DNA of 64,000 nt from positions 4,333,501 through 4,397,500 of the forward strand of contig NC_090288.1 of the NCBI RefSeq assembly GCF_037392515.1. The letters are read 5' to 3'. A program made the position numbers and the translations under genes. The notes beneath the pieces were generated by a model. That model ran no database searches and was not told the DNA's origin. It saw only the letters and a program-made list of their open reading frames with translations. Numbering within the stretch: position 1 is the first letter of the stretch; the number at the start of each line of letters is the position of its first letter. Positions 44,782 through 55,400 of this stretch are shown here, one piece after another. The DNA is from Haliotis asinina. Taxonomy: Eukaryota; Mollusca; Gastropoda; Lepetellida; Haliotidae.

Positions 44782-45448
44782 ATGAACAAGATTGAAGCAT
44801 GCAGTGTAATTAAGTTTATTGCACTTAAAGGGCTGCACTTCCTGATGAGATGAAATCTGTTTATGGTGATGATAGCCCATCCCATAACACTACTGAGCGA
44901 TGGAAACGGAATTTCCAGACCGGTCACATGTCTCTCACAGATGAGCCAAGACGTTGACGCCTCTCTGACTGATGATATGGACACCGTGAACAAAGTCGAG
45001 GCACGTGGTTATGCATGAGACCGACTTGAGTTATGGGTCTTCATTCATAACTAACTGTACATGTCCAAAGTGTCAGCATGCTGGGTTTCCTCGTTTACTG
45101 ACTCCTCTTACAAGACAGACTCCACGGAACATGTCACGACAGGCATTGGTGCTTCTGGAGCAGGATAAGGAGGATTTCTTCAATCTTGTAACATTGGGTC
45201 TATTTGAATGTTACAAATGTGAATGATACGTCGTTTTGATGACACAAATGGGGTCATTCAAGGGGTGGATGGTTGGTTTGTGAAGTCAGGGGACTTCTAT
45301 CTAGCCGTTCTGTGCAAAAAACGGCGGGAGAAATGTGTAACTCGGGATGGTGGCTATGTAGCGATGGCATAAGAACACGAAAGCAAAATAAAGTTTCTAC
45401 TCTGAATGAGCCTTTTTGATAATTAAAACTTTTTGATATCTCCTCGTA
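44782..45448 (+). pseudogene. Mariner transposon relic, core deleted
   Basis: The frame starts MNKIEACSVIKFIALKG and, after one frame change, continues DEMKSVYGDDSPSHNTTERW, FQTGHMSLTDEPR and DDMDTVNKVEARG, the mariner N-terminal helix-turn-helix. It then reads GFPRLLTPLTRQ and ALVLLEQDKEDFF, the stretch before the first catalytic Asp, and jumps to the C-terminal end GWFVKSGDFYLAVLCKKR and REKCVTRDGGYVA. The catalytic middle, including all three acidic residues, is missing. At 45424-45448 the complement of the sequence reads TACGAGGAGATATCAAAAAG, resembling a mariner inverted end; no left end found. It is a long-dead copy from a family different from the other two Tc1/mariner pieces here. Confidence 0.85.
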
Positions 45449-45599
45449 TGTCGACCCATCCATCATTAACACGGGTGCGATGAGGGCATGTTTGACGTTT
45501 CCGGATTTATGAAAGAATGGACGAAAACGACACTTTCGCTCTAGAAATATTCATTAAAAGCGACGAAGCCCTTTGCATAATCATAGACTTGGTTTCAGT

Positions 45600-45785
45600 A
45601 ACACGTTTGTCGTAAGAGGCAGCTAAAGGGATCGGTGGTCACACTCGCTGACTTGGTTGACACATGCCATCGGTTCCCATTTGCGTAGATGGATGCTCAT
45701 GCTGTTGATCACAAGACTGTCAGGTTCAGACTCGATTATATACACACCGCCGCCATTGCTGAGTGCGTCATAAAACTAAACTCAC
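45600..45785 (+). repeat. SINE family B
   Basis: GTCGTAAGAGGCAGCTAAAG, GACTTGGTTGACACATGCC, GATGCTCATGCTGTTGATCA, CAGACTCGATTATATACAC and AAAACTAAACTCACT in family order, with a short deletion near the 3' end. Confidence 0.9.
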
Positions 45786-46030
45786 TTTGCATAATCACAA
45801 GACATCGCTACTGAAAGCAGGGTGGACTGCAAAATGACAAAGTCGACAATGTCTCAGTCAAATAGCTGTGAGAATATTACACTATTATGCGTGAAACTGT
45901 AAACTAGCAGTACACCGTAGGAAAGACGATATCTCAACAAAGCAGCGATCACACATAAGAGAATCCAACTTCGTTCACGACCACATGTAGTTTCTGATCG
46001 CATCGTACGGTCGTACAGAGCTTTTTAGGA

Positions 46031-46038
46031 TATAAATA
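46031..46038 (+). promoter_or_regulatory. TATA box upstream of helicase-like gene
   Basis: TATAAATA lies 260 bases before the ATG at 46299. A start site about 30 bases downstream would put a small upstream frame (ATG at 46072, ten codons including stop) in the leader. The leader also carries a near-repeat of CATCAGCGACACAC. The position is plausible but no transcript data support it. Confidence 0.4.
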
Positions 46039-46298
46039 GCGCATCGTACTATAGTTAGCTCCAAGTCGACTATGGCGGTGTGTGTACATAATCACCCTTG
46101 ACTACGGTATCGATTGCGACACCGTACTGTTAACGTTTGTCAACGAGCGTGTTGCGTTCGGCGTACATAGGTTACATATAGTGAGAGACAGTGCTGTAGA
46201 CGTGTTTTCGTGTTTGGACACCATCAGCGACACACACGCGTTAAGCACGCATCACCGACTCACACATCAAGTAAGCATCAGCGACACACGCATGTGAC

Positions 46299-47483
46299 AT
46301 GGACATGAGTGAGAAAACAGTCAGTCCTGATGAGAAGTATGTGGAAGGCTTTGGTTATAAGGTCGGGACAAGGAATAGGAAACGAACAAGGCATGTTGAG
46401 AGGTCGAGAGGTAGAGATCATAAGAGAAGTGGACCTAACCTTGACGATCGTCACCGACGTAGACGAATAGATAGAAGTCACAGAAGAGGAGGAGATAGAA
46501 GTCGCAGCAGGAACGGACACAAACGCAGAGAAGAATTCAATTCCTCATCTGACGATAAGGAAAGTGAGGTGAGAAGTACATGTACGGTCCATACAAAACG
46601 CGAAGATGACCACTCGAACAAACCTGAGGAAAATTCGAAACTTGAATCATCATCACTTGATGATCACGTTGAAATTATGCAGAGGGATGATCGTCACTGG
46701 GCCGAGAAATCTATGGATGAAATGACCCAAAGAGATTGGTTTATCCTAAAATCGGATCATAATATCAGGTGCAAAGGTGAACGTGTTCCTCATCCTTTGA
46801 GATCATGGAATGACCTCACAGTTCCTAGTTTTATAAGGGAGGTAATGGACAAAAGCGGGTACAAAAAACCCACTCCCATTCAGATGCAAACAATTCCTAT
46901 AGCTCTACAAACCAGGGATGTTATCGGTGTTGCTGGAGCCGGAAGCGGCAAAACAGTCGCATATCTTGTTCCTCTTTTCGCACGTATTCACGGATTGCCA
47001 AAATGCCAAATGATGAAAAAAGCGACCAAAGTTCCTGATGCTGTTATTCTTACACCAACACGCCAGGTGGCTCAACAGGTCAAGGAGGAATGTGACAAGT
47101 TTGGCGAAGCAAGTGGCATCCGAACAGTCACAGTCATCGGAGGTGTAAATTTTAAGGAGCAAACCAAGAAGCTAGCTTCGGGCTTCGAGATTATTGTGGC
47201 CACCCCTGGTCGACTCCTTGATGTTCTAGAGAAAGGTATCCTTGGTCTCAACGAGAGGACCTGTGTTGTGATGGATGAAGTTGATGTTATGATAGAACTT
47301 GGCTTTGAACCTTTTTTATGTAAAATCCTTGATACATTACCAGAAAGGCCAGAGACAGAAGGTGTAGAAGAGGATGCGGAGAAGTACCACCAGACAGTCA
47401 TATTCACGTCTACCATCTCACCTACCTTGGAGCGTCTCGCGCGTACATTCCTTCATGATCCCTGTGTGGTACAGGTTATTTGA
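46299..47483 (+). CDS. Intronless DDX23/PRP28-like DEAD-box helicase copy, RecA1 domain only, 394 residues
   Basis: Residues 1-100 are Arg/Ser/Asp-rich, like the RS domain of the U5 snRNP helicase DDX23. Residues 133-170 (HWAEKSMDEMTQRDWFI..HPLRSW) and the RecA1 domain follow DDX23 closely: Q motif GYKKPTPIQ (187-195), Walker A AGAGSGKT (212-219), PTRQVAQQ (253-260), TPGR (302-305), DEVD (326-329) and TST (370-372). Known DDX23 has ETGSGKT, PTRELAQQ and DEAD at these places. The changed Ia and II motifs suggest lost or altered ATPase activity. The frame stops at VVQVI just where RecA2 should begin; a 15-bp minisatellite and then a RecA2 tail remnant follow. Animal DDX23 genes have many introns, and this copy has none across 1.2 kb, so it looks retroposed. 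That the frame is still open suggests recent origin or constraint. It could be a translated half-helicase or a young pseudogene. Confidence 0.85.
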   Translation: MDMSEKTVSPDEKYVEGFGYKVGTRNRKRTRHVERSRGRDHKRSGPNLDDRHRRRRIDRSHRRGGDRSRSRNGHKRREEFNSSSDDKESEVRSTCTVHTKREDDHSNKPEENSKLESSSLDDHVEIMQRDDRHWAEKSMDEMTQRDWFILKSDHNIRCKGERVPHPLRSWNDLTVPSFIREVMDKSGYKKPTPIQMQTIPIALQTRDVIGVAGAGSGKTVAYLVPLFARIHGLPKCQMMKKATKVPDAVILTPTRQVAQQVKEECDKFGEASGIRTVTVIGGVNFKEQTKKLASGFEIIVATPGRLLDVLEKGILGLNERTCVVMDEVDVMIELGFEPFLCKILDTLPERPETEGVEEDAEKYHQTVIFTSTISPTLERLARTFLHDPCVVQVI

Positions 47484-47484
47484 A

Positions 47485-47739
47485 ATCACATCCAGCATCA
47501 TCACATCCTGCACGATCACATCCAGCATGGTCACATCCTGCATCATCATACTCAACATTATCACACCCAGCATGATCAAATCATGCATGATTACATCCAT
47601 CGTTGTCACATCCTGCATGGTCACATCCTGCATTGTCACACCCAGCATGATCACATCCTGCATGATCAAATCCAGCACGGGAACACCCAGCATGATCACC
47701 GCCAACATGATCACATCCTGCATGATCACATCCTACATG
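47485..47739. repeat. 15-bp minisatellite inside the helicase copy, 17 units
   Basis: The unit is ATCACATCCTGCATG with substitutions. Seventeen units fill exactly 255 bases, so one overlapping frame (47374-48027) stays open through it as pentapeptides such as VTSCM. It occupies the place where about 130-150 residues of RecA2 would be encoded. Confidence 0.93.
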
Positions 47740-47775
47740 AAGGAGAGTTCCACATTGGTCAAAACGGATATTTCA

Positions 47776-48027
47776 GGTAAAGATATCAACATATCTAAAG
47801 TGTCAAGGACTATTGGTGAAAACGTAATTCGTTTTGTTCGGGCAGGTCTTGGAGGTAAAAGCAGTGTTACAATTTCCTTCCTGACGGATGAAGCTCATCA
47901 TCTGTTCTATATGCTGATGCAGATGTTCCTTGCTATATCTTGTTCTGCCAAATTGTCTAATCACCTGCTGCCCACAACAATCTTGCATGGTAGATTAACA
48001 GTAAGAAACCTGAACACTAATAATTGA
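47776..48027 (+). pseudogene. C-terminal RecA2 remnant of the DDX23-like copy
   Basis: The frame GKDINISKVSRTIGENVIRF, VRAGLGGKSSVTISFLTDEA and HHLFYMLMQMFL aligns with the end of DDX23 (known pattern: NIEDYIHRIGRTGRAGKSG, then VAITFLT and a VFYELKQ helix). Motif VI, HRIGRTGR in the family, has become IRFVRAGL, so the arginine finger region is not conserved. The block just before it is shortened. This frame differs from that of the 394-residue N-terminal part. The obvious GT (47475) and AG (47776) pair would not join the two in the right frame. Confidence 0.8.
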
Positions 48028-48899
48028 CGTTGACGATATAATCTGAGATATAAATGTAGTGGAATTGTGGTGGAAAATGAAACACGTCAATTGAGATTTG
48101 TTTGCGCGATTATGATTATTATGCACAGAGAGAGACTCACAGAGAGACACATACAATGTATACACACACATAAATACACATACAAGTGCACACACATGCA
48201 TCAATGTATAGATGCATGTATACATACATGCATAAACCCTCCGCGTTGTTCACGCACGCATGACGCAGCCTTTCATGGCGTAGCGACTGACGATATCTTG
48301 AAGCATTCATAAAAGAACACAGATTCCGTTGTCACAAACATCATTGACCGACGCCATCTCTTGAACATACAGTTACGTCAACTATGCCTCAACTATTTTG
48401 TCAACTAATAACTCCAGACAGCTGCACTATTTGTAATGAGAGGTGATGCACTAGGTATTTGCCCTGGATCAGAAAGTTAGACCAAGTCTTTCGTCCGCTT
48501 TCAGCAACGTTCCAGCAACAACAGGATTCGACGAAATAGGCTTTGCTCCCATGAACGATGCCACCATAAAGGGATAAGAAACATAGTACTCAAATCGAGA
48601 GGTGACATGCAATCAAAAACAAGCCAGATATCTAACATCAACTGTTCAGAAAAGCCGGATAACATTTTAAGCATATTTGACGAATGTGACATTCAAACAA
48701 ATACCCAAACCTCGCACTGACGAACTCGGACATACAATAATCCCAGTATCGGTCAGCAAGTACACTTTTGGTTAGCGTCCATTACATATTCGACGCTTCC
48801 AAACTTAGTTTAGTTGTGTAGCTGTTATTAGTTAGTTGTTATCGCTTGACATTGCACTAAGAATGACAGTATTCGGGGGTCTACGCATTACTCGTCAGT
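48028..48899. other. No gene recognised
   Basis: Short CA/TGCATA-rich tract at about 48130-48235. No poly(A) tail of the helicase copy could be located. Confidence 0.5.
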
Positions 48900-49020
48900 A
48901 ACCAATGGCTGACGGGGTCAGGTGGTCAGGCTGGCTGACTTGGTTAACACATGTTATCGTATCCCAGTTGCATAGATTGATGCTCATGTTGTTGGTCATT
49001 GGATCCTCTGGTCGAAATGT
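48900..49020 (+). repeat. SINE family B fragment
   Basis: GGTCAGGCTGGCTGACTTGG, TTAACACATGTTATCGTATC and GATGCTCATGTTGTTGGTCA; truncated at both ends. Confidence 0.85.
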
Positions 49021-49524
49021 GTCAAGGCGTTACTTGGAAGAGATATCCGGTTGTGATCACTAACAAAACAAATTCCCGATGCAATATTCTCCTAGGAATT
49101 ACATCACGTTTTGACTTTCACGTGAACATATGACTTGCTTGTCCATGCATTTGTGATGAGTGCAGCAGATGATTCCGGGTACGCTCATATTGTCTGGTGT
49201 CTTTTAACAGTGGTCCAAGTTCATGATCACGTCGGGTTCTTACAAATCTGTCAGATGAGTCTAAATTAAGTAGATATCTTGTGAATATAGAAAGACATGT
49301 GTCGTATTATTTCCACAGACATTAGAGGGAGAACATCAGAGAACAAACAAGGGGTTGAATGTAGACGTGAAGATAGGAACTACGAGATCAAATACCGGTG
49401 TAGCGTTCACAAACACGAACACTTAAGTTGTTCCGTATGGTAAGGTTACACCACAATGAATCACCAAGCCACAGGATACTGGTTCTTCAGTGTCATTTCA
49501 GTTTGTCTTCCTCGTGTGTGAGGG

Positions 49525-49650
49525 ACGGTGGAATAGCCTCATGGTTAAAGCGTTCGCTCGTCGCGCCGAATGTCCGAGTTCGATTCCCCATATGGGTGCA
49601 ATGTGTAAAGCCCATTTCTGATTACCCCGACGTGAATAGAAAAATTATTG
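49525..49650 (+). repeat. tRNA-like SINE (family A), 5' part
   Basis: TGGTTAAAGCGTTCGCTCG (A box), GAGTTCGATTCCCC (B box) and GGGTGCAATGTGTAAAGCCC. The 3' tail is replaced by unrelated AT-rich sequence. Confidence 0.9.
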
Positions 49651-49950
49651 GAAAAAAGCTGCATAATACTATTGTTACTGCCTCCTTGCTTGTGACAATA
49701 CGAGCGCCATTATGTAAAATGAATTAAGACTGATTGAATACAACATGTGTTTCTTTCAAGTAGTTTAAAGTGCTTAAAGTATTACTTAGACCACTTCATG
49801 TCGTTGCTTCCGGGCATAGATGGTTTCGACCTTACTTGTTCATACATTTTTCCAAAAGAGACTAGATATCGATATCGGGACACTGCTTTTAGATGATCAT
49901 ATAATCTCCTTTAATGGTGTAACTATGTTGGCAGTTTCCTCAAGGCACAG

Positions 49951-50075
49951 ACACCGTTTTCTCCAGGAACAGAGGTCGTTTTCTCCAAGTTCGTGGGCCG
50001 TTTTCTCCAACGCGGTGACCGTTTTCTCGAGTTTTGTGGGGTCCGTTTTCCCTCAGGTCCGTTTTCTCTGTATTC
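49951..50075. repeat. Tandem repeat with CCGTTTTCTCC core, about six copies
   Basis: The core recurs at 20-25 base spacing with variable linkers. Confidence 0.8.
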
Positions 50076-50329
50076 CAACTTAAACCGAAAGTAATCAAAA
50101 CAAACCTAGCAAACACAACGCGGCTGTACTGTCATAGAACTATTCGATTTCCAGCGTACTCCACTCCGTTCCTAGCGTGGCTTGTACTTCCTGTCTCATG
50201 CCCAATATCACATTGGTTAGCGAGAACATATGACCTGGGTGTCGTACTGCTTCTAAAACATGTGTGTCATTGTCCCGTGTCTACAGAGTCATTACACTGT
50301 GTGATTGAAGGTTTGAATAAGAATTATCG

Positions 50330-50535
50330 GTGTTAGAGGCGACAAAGGGGATCGGGCGGTCAGGCTTGCTGATTTGGTTGACACATATCATCGGTCCCCA
50401 GTTGCGCACGTCGATGCTCATGCTATTGACCAATGGTTTGTGTGGGACAGACTCGATTATTAGCAGACCGCCGCCACTATATAGCTGGAATATTGCAGAG
50501 AGCATCGTAAAAGTGAACTCACCCTCTCACTCATA
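50330..50535 (+). repeat. SINE family B
   Basis: GAGGCGACAAAGGGGATCGG, GATTTGGTTGACACATATCA, GATGCTCATGCTATTGACCA, CAGACTCGATTATTAGCAGA and CTATATAGCTGGAATATTGC in family order, ending AACTCACCCTCTCACTC. Confidence 0.9.
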
Positions 50536-51199
50536 ACGAGACACATTACACCGCGTGACGGACAGTCAAGACGCATGTGTGGTAAGTGGTCATTTGCCTG
50601 ATAGGGTTGATCTGACTGCCGCATATTACCTATTTTCGATAGACTGTCAGTGGACATATTGAAATATCGACACATGGACATGTATTTCCGTATAAAGGTG
50701 CAGTTACTACAAACTTCAAATTATCTGTGATACATGAAGATCAAGGGTCACGATGGAAATGTACAAAGTCATTGTATCTCAGACTTTAGGGATAGCAGAG
50801 GGCTCTTCAACGAATGCATCTGAAATCTCAACCGGCTTGTTCGCTATAAAATTCCGTTCAGCGAGGTACATATTACAGGTTCACATTTCACATTTAAAAC
50901 ACCCTGTGTATCATAACACCTGCCGGAAATGTTCACTGTATGACCTACTGGATAGACATTGTCTATCCCTATCTGACATGCCTACAATGTTCCATTCACT
51001 GCATTAATCTGATATAGATATCTAACTGACAGGCTGACTCATTCGCGTACTACTTGTAACCACTTGTAACATCCAGTGATTCAAATGTCAGCTCATGTTC
51101 ATTGCCTGACACGAAGTAACTTCATGTCGATATCTCATGTCGATATCATACAACACGTATGCTATTGTACAGGTATTTATACTATTTGACATATCAATA

Positions 51200-51310
51200 A
51201 CACAGTGAGTGAGTGAGTTTAGTTTTAGCAATATTCCAGCAATATCACGGCTGGGGACACAAGAAATAGGCCTCAGTCATTGTGTCCACGTGGGGCATCG
51301 AATCCGGGCC
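51200..51310 (-). repeat. tRNA-like SINE (family A), 3' part
   Basis: GTGAGTGAGTGAGTTTAGTT, AGCAATATCACGGCTGGGGA and GGGGCATCGAATCCGGG (complement of the B box). The A box is missing. Confidence 0.85.
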
Positions 51311-52458
51311 GGACCCTGATTTTAGCATAAACCTCTTGTGATTGTTTATCAACATTTGTGACATTATTGATGTTTTCATTATAAAACCCAATTTGGTAAT
51401 TCATTACCATTGTCACGCATGAATATGTCCACCAAAGAGGAATTGGGAAATCAAGCGTTTGAGTTTACCTGTTGTGACACCTGGGTATATTTTTTATAAG
51501 TGCGATCTTCTATACATACCTATGTACACATAGATATACATAAACGTTTACACCCAAATGGCGACTAACTTGATATATAGCGGTTGCTAATCGCATGTCC
51601 GTTTGTCAAAATAGACGAAAGTGGCAAAACGCTTTGTGTTTTGATAAGAAACATAAATTGAACACTTCATTTCCACTCATTCTATCTTACAACAAAGGCT
51701 ATGGACACGTTTTCGTGTCGAGGTTATTGACGTCAAGTGTCGGCAATCTGTCTGGCTTTAACACATCAACACATGACAAACATCAACGTCATTTTTTTCA
51801 AAGATTTTTTCCCTTCTGCATTATCAGTAATCACGAAGTAACACGAACATATATTTTATCACATACGGACATTCGTAATTAAATTCTGTTGTGTTAGAAC
51901 TTCATGACATCATTATGATTGATTACACTATACATGGTAATAATACAAAATATGGCATTACGACAACATAGATATACGAACATACTACCTAAAATGTGAT
52001 TTACACATTATGAATAATCATGTTTATGGAATTATCTTTACTACGAACGAGTTTGGGTACATTTCACACTTAATATAATGAATCGTTGTGGGTCATAAAC
52101 AGCAAAAGATTCATCAAAGTTGAGAAATTTTCAGATGACCCTCTCGAAAACATTCGACAGCTGAATACACAAAATACGTTCATGAAGTACTTTGCAATGA
52201 CTTTGTTCAAATGCATATTGTTTCCGAGCATCTTCACCATGCCGAAGAATATATTAATATATGTATTATAGTTTTTGATCACGACATATGTGCGTCACCT
52301 CAGTACGATAGCTTATGGACGTGCACCCTTCCACGAGACAAGTACAACCACTCTATGACGCGATGTGACGTCATCCCATGGCTAGTGAAACATCAGAGTT
52401 CATTTTACAGTTGCTATAGAAACCATGCACCGACACATCGTCATTCGTCCTGAGGTGT
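51311..52458. other. No gene recognised; 3' flank of USP gene 2
   Basis: AT-rich. I could not pick out a poly(A) signal for USP gene 2 with confidence. Confidence 0.5.
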
Positions 52459-55400
52459 TTACTGTCCCTGTTTGATGATGACGACGGGGACGTTGGAATG
52501 GTGAAGGACGTAGTCACTGACGCTGCCTAAAAACGTCCTCCTGATTTTCCCCAATCCACGTGTACCAGTCACAATCATTTTGGCCTTCTCCTCCTCAGCA
52601 ATCTTCACGATTACCTCCCCTGGCGTTCCACCCATACTCCGAACCTTGCCGCCAATCTGTTGCACAAACAGGATTGAAAGAAGCGATAAAACCATGTTCA
52701 CAGGTCAGTTGTCCACTTGAGAATTACTTTGGGAACATATTGTCAGCCAAATAGGACATTGCTCAGGACCTCATTTTGCCATTGGTTCTTAGAAATGTCT
52801 CTCACGCGTTTATTATTAATGATTCAGGAAACGTTTAGTCTGGCCGTTAATGTTGTAACCTTCATCAAAGAATTTATGTACAAGAGTCGTATACAAGTGA
52901 GTTAAGTCTTCGTAGAAAAAGCATGAGCGATGTTGTCGACTCAAAATGATGGCATATTGAAAGGCACTAAGGGAAAACTGACGATTTCATAGCCTTAGTT
53001 TGTGCCCACTGCTCATTCTAATTTTGTTACCTGTCGCGATTAGGTTTAACGTCTTGACAACGACTTTTTTGTTTACGTGTCTTCGCATATATCCAGAACA
53101 GATCAGCAAAGAGAGGGGTACACTTCTGGCACATATGGAAGCTTTTGCTTCCCATTATTTTTGTCTCAGTTTACTTTAGATATCACCTGCCTTCATTTTG
53201 CCTTCCGTACTCGTTGTAAACACGTACCCCAACATTCTTCAGCCTCTCCCCGAGCTGTTCTATGAATTCTTTGATCCTTTGCTGTTCCACCTCCAGTTGG
53301 TCGGCTACAATAGCTATGTCAGTCATCACCATACCTGAAACACCCAACATAGTCCATTGGAATGACGCAGTATGTACACTTATTGTAGAATATTCAATAG
53401 GATAACATATGCCAAATGAAGATATTGTTGTATTACCTACTGTGAAATTAGATTACCCTTTTACATCATAAGTTAAACAACACAAACAGAAGCATCACGA
53501 GTTACGAAAACAATATCACACAAATACATAGATAAAATACTGATATAATTACCAATGAATATAAACATAAACCGTAACTGGAGCGATATGTTAGCATACC
53601 TAGTGTTATGCAACGGGTGATCCATGTAACACGTATACTAGACGTTGTGATTCTGCTGATCAATAATCCAAGATCAATCAATATATTCTGAATCATCTTC
53701 TAGCATTTCATTACAATATCGATAAGACTCTATTTTTATTTTCGGAAGGTTGACATTTAAGTTCCACGATTGTAAGGCATGCTCGATCAGAAACAGACAT
53801 ATCGCAATCAGTAAAACCATTAGAAAAGAATGTATGTCAGTCAGGCAATCATTGTTCTCCTCTACGATATGTATGAAGATTATCGTAAGTCAACTCATTG
53901 TTAAAAAGAGTAAATAAAATGGTGTTTAATACATAGCCCTGTTTCAGTCCAGTAGGAGATACAAAATCCACAATAAAACAAGCGCTACACCGCACATATG
54001 ATGATACAAATTGATGAAAATCAAGTTAGCGATATGAATACCACATTTTAGGAGAACATCTTGTAACATAAGGTTAATTCAGTCAGTATAAGCTTCAGTC
54101 CACGAGGTCTGAAGGAATGGATTGGGTAACTTGTCTGCCTACACATAATAAGTATTTTGTCAGTCCCCAACTTGACTGATCCAAACTTGATCATTTACTA
54201 ATCGAACATAATAAGTTATTTATGGCAAAATGTAACACCCTGGATATACGAGAATGATAGTACAGCTGACACATTGTTATATTACGCTGTCCTTGGCCTC
54301 TGATGTAACGATGACGGTGCATGAATACAGTATAATATGACGTTGTCCTTGACCTCTGATGTAACGATGGCGGCGTATACATACATGGGAGTCCATTGAC
54401 AAGCACGTCGACACCCTGATAGTACATTGTGAGGTCGGCCCTTTTCGCTGAGCTTGACGAAAACTGATAACATCGGTGACAATCAAGAAATGTCTCCTGC
54501 CATTAACCAGTTGATTTGACCTCCGAAATATGTAGGGCCGTGTATTGAGTGCAACTGCACTGCAACATATAACCGTTTGCATTTTATCTTGAACACGTAT
54601 CTTAATTAAATAATTTTGTTTAATATAACGATTTTAATACTTTGTATACAGCCTTTTATACAGTCTTGTGGATCTAGCACCTGTCTGGAGGGTTGAAGAG
54701 CTGTGTTCGATGCCAATACCGATCCATAAAAACGAAGTTTAGATTTGCTGCTTGTTGTTACTTCGACATGTCGTCGGCAGTATTAGTATAAAACAGGGAT
54801 TTGTTGGCTAGAAGTCGGCGTAATGTGTTTGAGAGGAGTATCCATGTCAGCGGTGTGTTATTTCAGTGGACGAGCACAGTCTGCAAAGCGACATAACACT
54901 AGTTCCTGTTTCATATTTCATTCCAACATGACAACATGACATCCGATAATGTTCTTCCCCTTTATTCCTCCATTTGTAGGCAAACTTAACATAGAACTAT
55001 CATGAAATTTTAATTTTAATCAAAACTACCCACGCATGTACAGGAATGTGTAATCGACTGTACCCTCTGTTGGATGGATATCGGACATGTTGTACATAAC
55101 TTGAAAAACAATGTCAGTCTTCGGCATCAATTATGTGCATTCGGGAAAAGTCGTTCAAGCTCGTTTTTGAGATTCAGAAATCACATAAAAACAAACTTCT
55201 CCGAACGCTTCGCACTGTCTTATCGAAAAGGTCAAAACCTCGGGGCTGACCGATTGACCTATTGAGGTGACCTCGGATCTGGACGCATAGAATTATCATA
55301 AAAGATCCCATTCAATTAATCTAACCCACTATCCAAATACCAATGCATGCTAAATATAGAAATTTGTTAAACGGAAAACAAACGTATATAACTCGAACAG

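Noticed and set aside
47475-47776. Functional intron joining the two parts of the helicase copy
   Set aside because: GT and AG are present, but the join would put the RecA2 remnant in the wrong frame and would still lack most of RecA2.
47374-48027. 217-residue frame as an independent protein gene
   Set aside because: Its start is an out-of-frame reading of the helicase, its middle is a minisatellite and only its end is helicase-derived.
49428-49727. 99-residue plus-strand frame as a gene
   Set aside because: It is read through a family A SINE.
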